Source: Occultella aeris (GTDB lineage: Bacteria; Actinomycetota; Actinomycetes; Actinomycetales; Beutenbergiaceae). Taken from it: a DNA stretch of 64,000 nucleotides. The position numbers and the translations under genes are program-made. The stretch lies in the NCBI RefSeq assembly GCF_902703175.1, contig NZ_CACRYJ010000036.1, positions 44,802 to 108,801 of the forward strand. Direction: 5' to 3'. This document shows positions 1-11,154 of this stretch, one piece after another; position 1 is the stretch's first letter; each line of letters opens with the position of its first letter. Below the pieces are notes generated by a model. That model saw only the letters and a program-made list of their open reading frames with translations, searched no databases and was not told the DNA's origin.

Positions 1-104
1 GGCCCGCACAGATCATCCGTCCCGGGTGAGCCCGCGCGCCCCTGCCATCCGTAGCGTCAGCCCACGTGGGCGGCGTGAGGTCCGTCCGGAGAGGGGAGGC
101 GACA

Positions 105-1049
105 ATGTCCGAAGCACTGCCGTCCTGGCGCGAGGGCCCCACCCGCGCCGCGATCGTCGAGTTCATCGACGCGGTCACCACCGAGGGCAGCCCTGACTTC
201 GTCCCACCCGAGGGCAGGGTCGCGGTCTTCGACAACGACGGCACGCTCTGGACCGAGAAGCCGATGGTGGTCCAGCTGCACTACGTACTGCAACAGTGGA
301 AGGCCGCAGCGGAGGCGGACCCGAGTCTTGCCGAGAAGCAGCCGTACCAGGCCGCAGTCTCCGGGGACCTGGCCTGGCTCGGCGCGGCCGTGGACAAGCA
401 CTACGCCGGGGACGACTCGGACCTTGGTCTGATCATCGCCGCGGTGTCCGCCGCCAGCGCCGGCTCGAGCGTCGAGGAGTACGAGGCGTCCGTGGCTGCG
501 TTCTTCCGGGACGCGCGGCACATGACCATGGACCGGTCCTACGCCCACACGGTGTACCAGCCGATGGTCGAACTCATCCGGCTGCTGGACGCCCACGACT
601 TCCGCACCTACATCGTCTCCGGCGGCGAACGCGACTTCATGCGCCTGATCGCGCAGGACTACTACGGGATCCCGACCCAACGGGTGGTCGGCACCGGGCT
701 GGGTCTTGAGTACGACGCCGAGCACAACGTGGTGCGCTACAAGAGCGCCCTGGCCTTCTTCGACGACGGCCCCGAGAAGCCGGTGCGGATCTGGATGCGC
801 ACCGGACGGCGGCCGATCCTGGCTGCCGGCAACTCCAACGGGGACGTCCCGATGCTCCGGTTCGCCCAGGGCAATCCGCGCAGCCTGGCCCTGCTGGTCA
901 ACCACGACGATGACACCGACCGCGGCGACGCGCCCTACTCCAAGGGCGCCGAGAAGGCGATCGAGGCGGCGCCGGCACACGGGTTCACCGTGATCAGTGT
1001 CCGCGACGACTGGTCGCAGGTGTTCCCGGCCGACAGCCAACAGGGCTGA
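105..1049 (+). CDS. HAD-family phosphatase (phosphoserine-phosphatase-like)
   Basis: A 314-residue cytoplasmic hydrolase of the haloacid dehalogenase superfamily. Motif I is DNDGT at residues 43-47, with the nucleophilic Asp 43 and the acid/base Asp 45. Motif II is VSGG around 171-174, and motif IV is GNSNGDVPM at 242-250, supplying the Mg-binding Asp 247. The layout resembles SerB-like phosphatases, but the substrate cannot be read from the sequence. I chose the ATG at 105 because a GAGGGGAGG ribosome-binding stretch lies just upstream; an in-frame GTG at 66 has no such site. It stands alone and converges on the next gene. Confidence 0.85.
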   Translation: MSEALPSWREGPTRAAIVEFIDAVTTEGSPDFVPPEGRVAVFDNDGTLWTEKPMVVQLHYVLQQWKAAAEADPSLAEKQPYQAAVSGDLAWLGAAVDKHYAGDDSDLGLIIAAVSAASAGSSVEEYEASVAAFFRDARHMTMDRSYAHTVYQPMVELIRLLDAHDFRTYIVSGGERDFMRLIAQDYYGIPTQRVVGTGLGLEYDAEHNVVRYKSALAFFDDGPEKPVRIWMRTGRRPILAAGNSNGDVPMLRFAQGNPRSLALLVNHDDDTDRGDAPYSKGAEKAIEAAPAHGFTVISVRDDWSQVFPADSQQG

Positions 1050-1104
1050 GGCGAGCCGACCGCACGAGCCGGGTTCCGCCGTCGGGCAATGACAACAGCC
1101 CGGC

Positions 1105-2016
1105 TCAGCCGTCCTTCGCGCAGCGGAAACCGATGTGGGACATCCCGGTGTCCTCCGCCTGGGGCGAGCGGGCGGCGGGGCGGAACCGGAGGCAGTACTC
1201 GGGCGAGCAGAGCTGCGACCCGCCCTTGAGGACCCGGCGGGGGATCGCGAACCCCTCCTGCGCGCTCGCGCTCGCGAGCAGGTTCGTGCGCTTGCCCGGG
1301 TCCACCGGATTGTCGGACAGACGCAGGTGGCGCGGCGTGTAGTAGTCCGTCGTCCACTCCCACACGTTGCCGATCATGTCGAAGAGGCCGTAGCCGTTCG
1401 CCGGGTAGGACCCGACCGGCGCGGCGTCGCCGACACCCTGGTTGTCGTAGGGGAAGCGCCCGAGCCAGGTGTTCGCCTGGGCGACGCCGCCGGGATACGG
1501 TTCATCGCCCCACGCGAACCGCTCGCCGTCCACACCACCGCGCGCTGCGTACTCGTGCTCGGCCTCGGTCGGCAGCCGCAGGCCCGCCCAGGTCGCGTAC
1601 GCCGTCGCGTCCTCGAAGGCCACGTGGATGACCGGGTGGTTCTGGCGGTCGTCGACGGAGGATCCCGGGCCGAACGGCCGGCGCCAGTACGCGCCCGGCT
1701 GCCAGCGCCACCAGTTGCGCCAGTTCCGCAGGTCCACGGGGCCGTCGGTCGGGGTGAACACCATGGCGCCCGGCACCAGGTCCGCTGGGTCGGCGCCCGG
1801 GAAGTCCTTCGGATCCAGCTCGCGTTCGGCCACCGTGACGTAGCCGGTCGCGTCCACGAAGCGCGCGAACGCGGCGTTCGTGACCTCGTGCCGGTCGATC
1901 CAGAACGGCCCGACCGCGCGGGAGTGCACGGGACGCTCGTCGGGATAGAACTCCTCCGAGCCCATCAGGAACGTGCCGCCGTCGAGGTGGACCATGTCGT
2001 GGGTGGTGGTCGTCAT
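1105..2016 (-). CDS. Formylglycine-generating enzyme (sulfatase-activating)
   Basis: A 303-residue protein of the SUMF1/FGE family, which oxidises a cysteine in type I sulfatases to formylglycine. The C-terminus keeps the hallmark of true FGEs rather than generic family members: two cysteines five residues apart (Cys 270 and Cys 275, in CSPEYC), followed by the RFRPAARS and HIGFRCA motifs. In known FGEs this pair binds copper and drives the oxidation. I chose the ATG at 2016, which has GGAG upstream; ATG 2043 and a TTG at 2064 are also in frame. No sulfatase is present in this window, so its substrate must be encoded elsewhere. It follows the SPATA20-like gene on the same strand. Confidence 0.88.
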   Translation of the reverse strand: MTTTTHDMVHLDGGTFLMGSEEFYPDERPVHSRAVGPFWIDRHEVTNAAFARFVDATGYVTVAERELDPKDFPGADPADLVPGAMVFTPTDGPVDLRNWRNWWRWQPGAYWRRPFGPGSSVDDRQNHPVIHVAFEDATAYATWAGLRLPTEAEHEYAARGGVDGERFAWGDEPYPGGVAQANTWLGRFPYDNQGVGDAAPVGSYPANGYGLFDMIGNVWEWTTDYYTPRHLRLSDNPVDPGKRTNLLASASAQEGFAIPRRVLKGGSQLCSPEYCLRFRPAARSPQAEDTGMSHIGFRCAKDG

Positions 2017-2121
2017 GGTCGTGGGGGCTCCTTCGCTCGGCATCGTTCGGGAGTCTATGGGCAATGCCCGACGGCGGGCTCACCGCGCGTGGGCGGCTGG
2101 CGGCTCGGGCGTCGGCGAACG

Positions 2122-4191
<2,070 letters not shown>

Positions 4192-4197
4192 TTTCAT

Positions 4198-4566
4198 AAC
4201 TCCTCACCGGTGGTGGCTGACACGGTCTCGAGCCGATGCTGCACGAGAGCTATACCCGACGACGCTCCGCAGAGGCAGTTGCAGGGCCTGACCGCCTCCA
4301 GCCTAGGCGGGAGGCAGTGTTCGGTCGTCCGCGCAGGAGCGTCAGGTGGGCGAGATGAATCGATGTCCAGGAATACCTTTCGGTCTCAGCGGGCCCCGGG
4401 CTATCGTCGCCTCCCATGGCCTTCTAGCGGGGGAGACCACGGTCCGTGGGCACCGACGTCGACGGATCTGTAGGGGACTGAGGGGCGGCCTGGGCCATGC
4501 AGGCAAGAACCTCCGCGAGAACCACGACCGGGTAGGGACCCGGTTGCGCAGAATCGGGGAGGAACC
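4198..4566. other. Intergenic region upstream of the branched-chain amino acid operon
   Basis: A 369-base gap between two divergent genes, the DUF255 gene and the substrate-binding protein gene. It must hold promoters for both, but I see no convincing operator, riboswitch or small gene in it. The only clear signal is the ribosome-binding stretch GGGGAGGA just before the ATG at 4567. Confidence 0.5.
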
Positions 4567-5742
4567 ATGCGCACACCAAGGATCATCGGGACAACCGCAG
4601 CGATCACACTCACGCTCACCGTTGCCGCCTGCGGCTCGGGTGACGACGGCGCGGGATCGGGCGACGGGGCCCTGGTCGGCGAGGGCAGTGGGGCGGACTG
4701 CCAGATCGAGACGGCGGTCCCGGTGGGGGCGGCACTGTCACTGACCGGAGGAGCCGCCAGCTACGGCGAGTCGCAGCGCAACGGCCTGGAGCTGGCCGTG
4801 GCGCAACTCAACGAGCAGGGCGGCGTCACCTACGAGCTGGCCGTCGAGGACGACCAGACCGACCCGCGCCAGGGCATCACCGTCTTCGAGAACTTCGTCG
4901 GCGACGACACCAGCATCATCATCGGCCCCACCTTGTCCAACGGCGCCTTCCAAGCCCAGCCGATCGCCCAGGAGGCGGGCGTGCCGGTGCTGGCCATCTC
5001 CAACACCGCGTCGGGGATCACCGAGCAGGGTGACTACATCTTCCGGGACTCCCTGACCGAGGCACAGGTCATCCCGCAGACCATCGCGCTGGCCACCGAG
5101 ACCTACGACCTGGAGCAGGTCGTGGTCATGTACAGCAACGACGACGCCTTCACCGAGTCCGGGTACGAGGTCTTCGCCTCCTCACTGGAGTCCGAGGGGG
5201 TCGAGATCAGCGACACCCTGACCTTCTCGGTCTCGGACACGGACTTCCGGCCGCTGCTCACCGAGGCGCTGGCGGCCGAGCCCGACGCACTCGTGGTGTC
5301 CGGCCTCATCGAGGCGGCGATCCCGTTGGTCACCCAGGCCCGCGACCTCGGCATCGACGCGCCGATCATCGGCGGGAACGGCTTCAACAACCCGCAGCTG
5401 ATGACCGACGCCGGCGCGGCAGCCGAGGGTGTGGTGGTCGGCGCCGCCTGGAACTCCACCTCCGACATCCCCGAGAACGTCGAGTTCCTCGCGGCGTACG
5501 AGGAGGAGTTCGGCCGTGCACCGGACCAGTTCGCGGCTCAGGCGTACGCCGCCATGACGATCATCGACGTGGCCGTGCGGCACAACTGCTCGGGCGAGCG
5601 CGATGACATCCAGGACGGGCTGAACAACATCGTCGACCTGCCAACGGTGCTCGGTTCGCTGACCATCAACGACGACCGTGATGCCGAGCACGAGGCGGTC
5701 GTCCAGGTGGTCCAGGACGGCGCATTCGCCGTCCTCGGCTGA
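4567..5742 (+). CDS. Branched-chain amino acid ABC transporter, substrate-binding lipoprotein
   Basis: A 391-residue extracytoplasmic binding protein of the LivJ type (periplasmic-binding fold I). It begins with a lipoprotein signal peptide whose lipobox ends at Cys 22 (VAAC). The mature part shows the family's early AALSLTGGAASYGESQRNG stretch and a QAYAAM region near the end. It is the first gene of an operon with two permease functions and two ATPases. GGGGAGGA precedes the ATG. The ligand is probably a branched-chain amino acid or another small polar molecule; the family also includes amide and urea binders. Confidence 0.85.
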   Translation: MRTPRIIGTTAAITLTLTVAACGSGDDGAGSGDGALVGEGSGADCQIETAVPVGAALSLTGGAASYGESQRNGLELAVAQLNEQGGVTYELAVEDDQTDPRQGITVFENFVGDDTSIIIGPTLSNGAFQAQPIAQEAGVPVLAISNTASGITEQGDYIFRDSLTEAQVIPQTIALATETYDLEQVVVMYSNDDAFTESGYEVFASSLESEGVEISDTLTFSVSDTDFRPLLTEALAAEPDALVVSGLIEAAIPLVTQARDLGIDAPIIGGNGFNNPQLMTDAGAAAEGVVVGAAWNSTSDIPENVEFLAAYEEEFGRAPDQFAAQAYAAMTIIDVAVRHNCSGERDDIQDGLNNIVDLPTVLGSLTINDDRDAEHEAVVQVVQDGAFAVLG

Positions 5743-5757
5743 GGCGCGCGTCCGGCG

Positions 5758-6639
5758 ATGGACATCCAACAGCTCCTCAACGGGCTGTTCATCGGCTCGA
5801 TCTATGCCCTGTTCGCGATCGGCTTCACCCTGGTCTTCGGCGTCCTCGACCGCCTGAACCTGGCACATCCGGCGGTCTTCACCGTGGCCGCGTTCGTGGG
5901 GATCGAGCTGGTGGAGGTCGGTGGGCTCTCGATCTGGGCCGCGCTGCCGGTCGTGTTCGTGGTGGGCGGCCTGCTCGGTCTGGTGATCGAGCGGGTCGCC
6001 TTCCGGCCGCTGAAGGGCCGGCCGGATGCTCACTTCGCAGGCCTGATCTCCTCCATCGCGCTCGCTGGCATGTTCATCGCGCTGCTGCAGTGGCGCTACG
6101 GACCCGACACCAAGCGGTTCCCCGCGGAGTCCTTCCCGGACACCACGTACAAGATCCTCGGCGCCCAGGTCACCGGGGTGCAGGTCGCGATCCTCGTGAT
6201 CACCATCGTGCTCGCCGTCGGGCTGCACCTGCTGGTCGGCCGGACCAGGCTCGGCCGCGGGATGCGGGCGACCGCGGAGAACCCGACGGCGGCACGGGTG
6301 GTCGGCATCGACGTGGACCGGGTCAGCGCGACGACGCTGGCCATCTCCTCCGCGCTCGGCGCCGTCGCCGGCGCGCTGTTCGCCATGAACGTGAACAGCG
6401 CGCAACTGGGCATGGGCAGCGCGATCGAGCTCAAGGGTCTTGCCGTGATCGTGGTGGGTGGGATGGCGTCACTGCCCGGCGCGCTGGTGGGCGGCCTGCT
6501 GCTCGGTCTCGCGGAGGTCTTCACCGTGCAGTACATCGGCTCGAGCTGGCGCGACCTGGTTGCCTTCGGGCTGCTGTTCCTGATCCTCGTGGCGCGGCCC
6601 CAGGGCCTGTTCGGCACCCGGAAGGTCCGGGAGGTCTGA
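5758..6639 (+). CDS. Branched-chain amino acid ABC transporter permease (LivH-like)
   Basis: A 293-residue integral membrane protein starting 15 bases after the binding-protein gene. It begins with the LivH-type stretch NGLFIGSIYALFAIGFTLVF and has about eight hydrophobic segments. The cytoplasmic coupling region MRATAENPTAARVVGIDV (about residues 169-186) contacts the ATPase. Its stop codon overlaps the start of the next gene by one base (TGATG), indicating translational coupling. It forms the channel together with the LivM-like half of the next protein. Confidence 0.88.
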   Translation: MDIQQLLNGLFIGSIYALFAIGFTLVFGVLDRLNLAHPAVFTVAAFVGIELVEVGGLSIWAALPVVFVVGGLLGLVIERVAFRPLKGRPDAHFAGLISSIALAGMFIALLQWRYGPDTKRFPAESFPDTTYKILGAQVTGVQVAILVITIVLAVGLHLLVGRTRLGRGMRATAENPTAARVVGIDVDRVSATTLAISSALGAVAGALFAMNVNSAQLGMGSAIELKGLAVIVVGGMASLPGALVGGLLLGLAEVFTVQYIGSSWRDLVAFGLLFLILVARPQGLFGTRKVREV

Positions 6640-8327
6640 TGCCCGGCGACGCCACCTTCGTGTTCATCGCCATCGGCGGGATCTTCGCGTTCTCCTTCTA
6701 CGCCGTGCTGGTCGCCGGGCAGCTCAGCCTGGGCCAGGCCGGCTTCGCCGCCATCGCCGCGTTCGGCTCGGCCAGCCTCGCGCCCGCGCCGGAGGAGGTC
6801 GGGGACATCCCGGCCCTGCTGATCGCCGTCGCCATCGGGATGTCTGTTGGGGCGCTCGCCTCGATCGTGCTGGGCCTGCCCACCATGCATCTGCGCGGGG
6901 TGTTCCTGGCCATCGCGACGCTCGGGTTCGCGGAGGCCGTTCGCATTCTCATCATCAACACCGAGTCGCTCGGCGGCGCCCAGGGGATGTCGGTGCCGAA
7001 GGTGGTCACCCCGGCGATCGCCTGGGTGTTCCTGGCGCTGGTCGCGTACTGGTTCTGGCGGCAGGGCCCGTCCCGGTACGGCCGGGCCCTCGCCGCGATC
7101 CGTGAGGACGAGCTGGCCGCTCGGGCGATGGGCATCGACGTGGGGCGGCACCGCCTGCAGGCGTTCGTCACCTCCGGCGCCGTAGCGGGACTCTACGGCG
7201 TGCTCTGGGCGTACTTCGTGCGCCTGATAGCCCCGGAGGACTTCTCCTTCACGACGGCGATCGACGGCCTGGTCACGGCCGTGGTCGGTGGGTCGACGCT
7301 CTTCGTGGGCCCGATCCTCGGCAGCGTCTTCCTCACCCTGGTGCCGGACCTGCAACGGGCCATCGGGATCGACGCCGGATGGATCCGCCCGTTCCTGGCC
7401 AGCCTGTTGCTGCTCCTGGTGATCCTGTTCCTGCCCGGCGGTCTCGCCGGCCTGATCCCACGGCGGGTACGGATGCCGGCCATCACGGGCACCGACCTCG
7501 GCAGCGAGGTCGCCGGGCTGGACCCGCGGCGGCACCCCGCCGGTGGCGAACCGGTGATCCGGTTGCGAGGGCTGAGCAAGGACTACGGCGGCGTGCACGC
7601 GGTACGCGACGTGGACCTCGAGGTCACCGGTGGCGAGATCGTCGGGCTGATCGGCCCCAACGGGGCGGGCAAGACCACCCTGGTCAACATGATCAGCGGC
7701 CTGACCCGCGGGTCTTCGGGAACGGTCGAGGTCCTGGGGGTGCGGCCGGGACGCACCGCCGTGCACCGGATCGCAGCCGCCGGGGTGAGCCGCACCTTCC
7801 AGCACTCCCGGCTGTTCCCGCGGCTGACGGCGTTGGAGAACGCCCTGGTGGGCAGCCATGTGGTGGCCCGGCCCACCTTCGTGCGCCGGCTCCTCTGGCT
7901 GCCGTCCGCCCGGTACGACGAGCGGCAGGCGCTCCAGCATGCGGCCCGGTGCCTGGCGCGGGTGGGGCTGGCGGACAAGGGCGCGGCGGTGGCCTCGGCG
8001 TTGTCCTACGGTGACCAGCGACGGCTGGAGATCGCCCGGGCGCTCGCAGCCGACCCGTCCCTGCTGATCCTGGACGAACCCGCTGCGGGCATGAACCGGG
8101 TCGAGGCCGAGCAGCTCTCCGACCTGATCGGCGCGTTGGGGCGGGACGGACTGACGATCCTGCTGATCGAGCACAACGTCGGGATGGTGATGCGCACCTG
8201 CAGCCGGATCGTGGTGCTGAACTTCGGGGAGGTCCTCGCGACCGGCACCCCGGAGCAGATCGCGGGCAACCCCGAGGTGGTCACGGCCTATCTGGGCAGT
8301 ACCGAGACCGAGGAGGAGTCACGGTGA
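6639..8327 (+). CDS. Fused branched-chain amino acid permease (LivM) and ATPase (LivG)
   Basis: A single 562-residue protein. Residues 1-275 are a LivM-type permease with the coupling stretch AIREDELAARAMGIDV at 153-168. Residues 305-560 are an ABC ATPase with Walker A GPNGAGKT at 339-346, an LSYGDQ signature, Walker B LLILDEP and the LivG-type C-terminal segment. LivM and LivG are usually separate proteins, although this fusion is known in some bacteria. The reading frame is open across the join with a short hydrophilic linker, so this is a true fusion. The ATG overlaps the upstream stop. Confidence 0.9.
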   Translation: MPGDATFVFIAIGGIFAFSFYAVLVAGQLSLGQAGFAAIAAFGSASLAPAPEEVGDIPALLIAVAIGMSVGALASIVLGLPTMHLRGVFLAIATLGFAEAVRILIINTESLGGAQGMSVPKVVTPAIAWVFLALVAYWFWRQGPSRYGRALAAIREDELAARAMGIDVGRHRLQAFVTSGAVAGLYGVLWAYFVRLIAPEDFSFTTAIDGLVTAVVGGSTLFVGPILGSVFLTLVPDLQRAIGIDAGWIRPFLASLLLLLVILFLPGGLAGLIPRRVRMPAITGTDLGSEVAGLDPRRHPAGGEPVIRLRGLSKDYGGVHAVRDVDLEVTGGEIVGLIGPNGAGKTTLVNMISGLTRGSSGTVEVLGVRPGRTAVHRIAAAGVSRTFQHSRLFPRLTALENALVGSHVVARPTFVRRLLWLPSARYDERQALQHAARCLARVGLADKGAAVASALSYGDQRRLEIARALAADPSLLILDEPAAGMNRVEAEQLSDLIGALGRDGLTILLIEHNVGMVMRTCSRIVVLNFGEVLATGTPEQIAGNPEVVTAYLGSTETEEESR

Positions 8328-9025
8328 CCGAACCGATCCTGATGGTCGACGACCTGCGTGTCCGGTACGGCCGGGTGGAGGCGGTGCGTGGGGTGACGTT
8401 CGAGGCGGCCCCAGGATCACTGGTGACACTGGTGGGCGCCAACGGTGCCGGCAAGAGCTCGATCATCAACGCCGTCTCCGGGATGGTGCGCCCGCGGGGC
8501 GGCCGGATCACGTTCGAGGGAAGGGACATCACCCGGACGCCCGCGCACCGGCTGGTCGCCGCCGGGCTCGTCCAGGTGCCCGAGGGCCGGCAGATCCTCG
8601 GGACGCTCACCGTCGAGGAGAATCTCCAGCTCGGTTCACCCGGCCGTGGCGGCATCGCCGAGGTCTACCAGCGGTTCCCGGTCCTGGCCGAGCGGCGGCG
8701 ACTACAGGCCGGATCGCTCTCCGGAGGCGAACAGCAGATGCTCGCCATCGGTCGCGCCCTGGTGACCCGGCCACGGTTGATCCTGCTGGATGAACCGTCG
8801 ATGGGGTTGGCGCCGCTGGTGGTGGACGAGGTGTTCCGGGTGATCGGCGAGATCCGTGCCTCCGGCACCACCGTGGTCCTGGTGGAGCAGAACGCCCGCC
8901 GAGCGCTGCGCGCCGCCGATCACGGCTACATCCTGGCCAGCGGGGAGATCGTGCACAGCGGGCCGGCCGCCGAGCTGTTGGACGACGACCGGGTGGTGCA
9001 GGCGTACCTCGGGGTCGAGACCTGA
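8324..9025 (+). CDS. Branched-chain amino acid ABC transporter ATPase (LivF-like)
   Basis: A 233-residue ATP-binding subunit with Walker A GANGAGKS at 38-45, the signature LSGGEQQMLAIGRAL, Walker B LILLDEPSMGL and a LivF-type length. It starts with GTG, and the start overlaps the stop of the fused LivMG gene by four bases (GTGA). It completes the importer as the partner of the ATPase domain fused to LivM. It is the last gene of the operon, and a hairpin at 9066-9084 follows. Confidence 0.9.
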   Translation: MTEPILMVDDLRVRYGRVEAVRGVTFEAAPGSLVTLVGANGAGKSSIINAVSGMVRPRGGRITFEGRDITRTPAHRLVAAGLVQVPEGRQILGTLTVEENLQLGSPGRGGIAEVYQRFPVLAERRRLQAGSLSGGEQQMLAIGRALVTRPRLILLDEPSMGLAPLVVDEVFRVIGEIRASGTTVVLVEQNARRALRAADHGYILASGEIVHSGPAAELLDDDRVVQAYLGVET

Positions 9026-9065
9026 GCCTCGTCGCGGACTCCGCTCAGCGCTAGTGGTGCGGCTC

Positions 9066-9084
9066 CGACGTACCGGGTACGTCG
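9066..9084. terminator. Hairpin between convergent livF-like and MFS genes
   Basis: The arms CGACGTAC (9066-9073) and GTACGTCG (9077-9084) are perfectly complementary around a three-base loop. It sits between two convergent genes and has no T-run, as is common for high-GC actinobacterial terminators. Confidence 0.5.
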
Positions 9085-9110
9085 CAACCACACCGCACGG
9101 GCCCCTGCGG

Positions 9111-10352
9111 TCAGAGCCGGTCGTCCTCCGGAGCAGGCAGCGGCCGGGACTGCTCCGCGGCCCGCATCGTCGCGCTGGCGGCGAGGGCTACCAGGGCGGC
9201 CGTGATGCCGGCCCCCATCACCACGAAGTAGCCGCCGCGCGGGCCGAAGGAGTCGATGGCCTGCCCGGACAGCGAGGTCCCGAAGGCGAAGCCGAGCCCG
9301 ATCGCGGTGCCCACCCAGGTCAGGCCCTCGGTCAGGCGGGACCGTGGCACCAGCGCCTGCACGAGCGCGTTACCGGTGATGATCGTCGGCGCGATCGCGA
9401 ATCCGGTCACGAACATCACCGGCGCCAGCACGAACAGCGAGTCCACCCAGACGAACAGCGAGACCCCGAGCGCGAGCAGGATCACGCCGCCGACGAACCG
9501 CTTCCACAGCGGCGAGACCCACTCCCGGGCGCCGTACAGCAGGCCGGAGAGCAGCGACCCGGCCGCCATCACGGCCAGCATCACACCGGCCCAGGCCTTC
9601 GCGCCGTGGGCCTCGGAGAACGCGACCGTGGCCACGTCCGAGGCGCCGAAGATGATCCCCATCGCCACGAACACCAGCGCGATCACGACCATCGGCGCCG
9701 AGCGCATCACCGAGCGGTGCTCGCCGTGCGGCGGGCGGCCGGACGGCGGCGGTTCGGTGGCCCGCTGGGACAGGAACCAGAACCCGCCGGCGCCGGCGGC
9801 GACGATCGCGGTGACCAGTCCCGCCGTCGGGCTGATCGAGGTGGCCAGGAACGTGGCGAGCACGGGCCCGATCACGAACACCAGCTCATCCAGCGCCGAC
9901 TCCAGCGAGTACGCGGTGTGCAGGTCCCGCGGGCTGTCGACCACGCGGTTCCACCGGGCCCGCACCATGGCGCCCATCGAGCCCACCGTGGCTCCGCTGA
10001 GCACGGCCGCCAGGTACAGCCAGAGTTCGTCCGCGCGGACGCTGCCGACGATCGTGATCGCGGTCAGGCCGACCATCGCGATCGCCAGCGACTTGCGCAT
10101 CACCTTCGCCTGCCCGAACCGGTCCACGAGCTTGGCGATCTGCGGCGCGCAGATCGCCTGGGCAAGCGCGTAGGCGGCGGCCACCCGCCCGGCCAGCCCG
10201 TAGGTGTCGTAGACGGTGGAGATCATCAGCACGATCGAGATCGTCACCATCGACATGGGGAGCCGGGCGAGGACACCGGCGGTGGAGAAGGCGAGGGCGC
10301 CGGGCCTGCTGAGCACGCGGCGGTAGGGGGCGAGCACGCCTGATTCTTGCAC
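9111..10352 (-). CDS. Major facilitator superfamily transporter
   Basis: A 413-residue membrane protein with about twelve hydrophobic segments and charged loops. An early loop resembles the MFS motif (AKLVDRFGQAKVMRKS). It is probably an exporter of small molecules; the sequence does not show the substrate. I chose the GTG at 10352 because GGGAG lies five bases upstream. A longer open frame would run into the divergent hydrolase gene. The gene is convergent with the amino acid importer. Confidence 0.75.
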   Translation of the reverse strand: MQESGVLAPYRRVLSRPGALAFSTAGVLARLPMSMVTISIVLMISTVYDTYGLAGRVAAAYALAQAICAPQIAKLVDRFGQAKVMRKSLAIAMVGLTAITIVGSVRADELWLYLAAVLSGATVGSMGAMVRARWNRVVDSPRDLHTAYSLESALDELVFVIGPVLATFLATSISPTAGLVTAIVAAGAGGFWFLSQRATEPPPSGRPPHGEHRSVMRSAPMVVIALVFVAMGIIFGASDVATVAFSEAHGAKAWAGVMLAVMAAGSLLSGLLYGAREWVSPLWKRFVGGVILLALGVSLFVWVDSLFVLAPVMFVTGFAIAPTIITGNALVQALVPRSRLTEGLTWVGTAIGLGFAFGTSLSGQAIDSFGPRGGYFVVMGAGITAALVALAASATMRAAEQSRPLPAPEDDRL

Positions 10353-10392
10353 CGACTCCCACCCGGAATTGGCGCCGGGGTAGCGTGCGGTG

Positions 10393-11034
10393 ATGAGGAT
10401 CACCAAGCGTGAACATTCCTGCCTGATCGTGCAGTCCGACGGCGCCACCCTGATCATCGACCCCGGCTCGTTCTCGACCCTGCCGGACCCGGGTGAACTC
10501 GGCCCGGTCGTGGCCGTCGTCCTCACCCACGCGCACGCCGATCACGCGCACCCCGAGCACCTGGCCGCACTCCACGTCGCCAACCCCGACGCCGTGTTCC
10601 TCGGCCCGCCCGCGGTCGCGGCCGCCATCGCGGACACCCCGGTCCAAGTGGTGCAGGCCGGGCAGTCGCTGCGCGTCGGCCCCTTCGACCTGACCTTCCA
10701 CGGCGGCGTGCACGCCCGGATCCACCCCTCCATCCCAGCAGCGGACAACGTCGGCGTGAGCGTGAACGACGTCCTCTACCACCCGGGCGACTCGGTGGAG
10801 CCCGCCGTCACCGGGGTGCCGGTGCTCGCCGCTCCGATCAGCGGGCCGTGGCTCAAGACCGGTGAGGTGATGGACCTCGTCGCCGCGGTCGCAGCCGCGC
10901 ACGTGGTGCCGATCCACGAGTCCCACGCCTCCGCCGTCGGGCAGCAGTTGGCGGGCCGGCTCGTCGGCGGGGCCGCCGAGGCGGCCGGCGGTCGGTACCA
11001 GGCGCTGGCGGTCGGGGAGTTCCTCGAGGTCTAG
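10393..11034 (+). CDS. Metallo-beta-lactamase-fold hydrolase (UlaG-like)
   Basis: A 213-residue cytoplasmic metal-dependent hydrolase. The metal ligands are in HAHADH at 46-51. Later conserved positions are the His in FHGGVHARIHP, the Asp in YHPGDS, and the terminal His in VPIHESHAS. The family includes lactonases and phosphodiesterases; this member's substrate is unknown. The ATG at 10393 is three bases inside a possible GTG start. It is divergent from the MFS gene with a gap of about 40 bases. Confidence 0.8.
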   Translation: MRITKREHSCLIVQSDGATLIIDPGSFSTLPDPGELGPVVAVVLTHAHADHAHPEHLAALHVANPDAVFLGPPAVAAAIADTPVQVVQAGQSLRVGPFDLTFHGGVHARIHPSIPAADNVGVSVNDVLYHPGDSVEPAVTGVPVLAAPISGPWLKTGEVMDLVAAVAAAHVVPIHESHASAVGQQLAGRLVGGAAEAAGGRYQALAVGEFLEV

Positions 11035-11092
11035 CAACCGCCCGACGGCGGTGGTCGGGTCGGCCGACCGCTCACCGTCGCCGACCGCGAGG

Positions 11093-11126
11093 TTGTTGGC
11101 CTGCTCGCGTGCGCAGGGGCCAACAA
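11093..11126. terminator. Hairpin between convergent hydrolase and pgm genes
   Basis: TTGTTGGCC (11093-11101) pairs perfectly with GGCCAACAA (11118-11126), and the inner bases CTGC/GCAG extend the stem. It lies in the 120-base gap between two convergent genes. Confidence 0.55.
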
Positions 11127-11154
11127 TCCCACGTTCGGCCGGGCTCAGGTGGGC

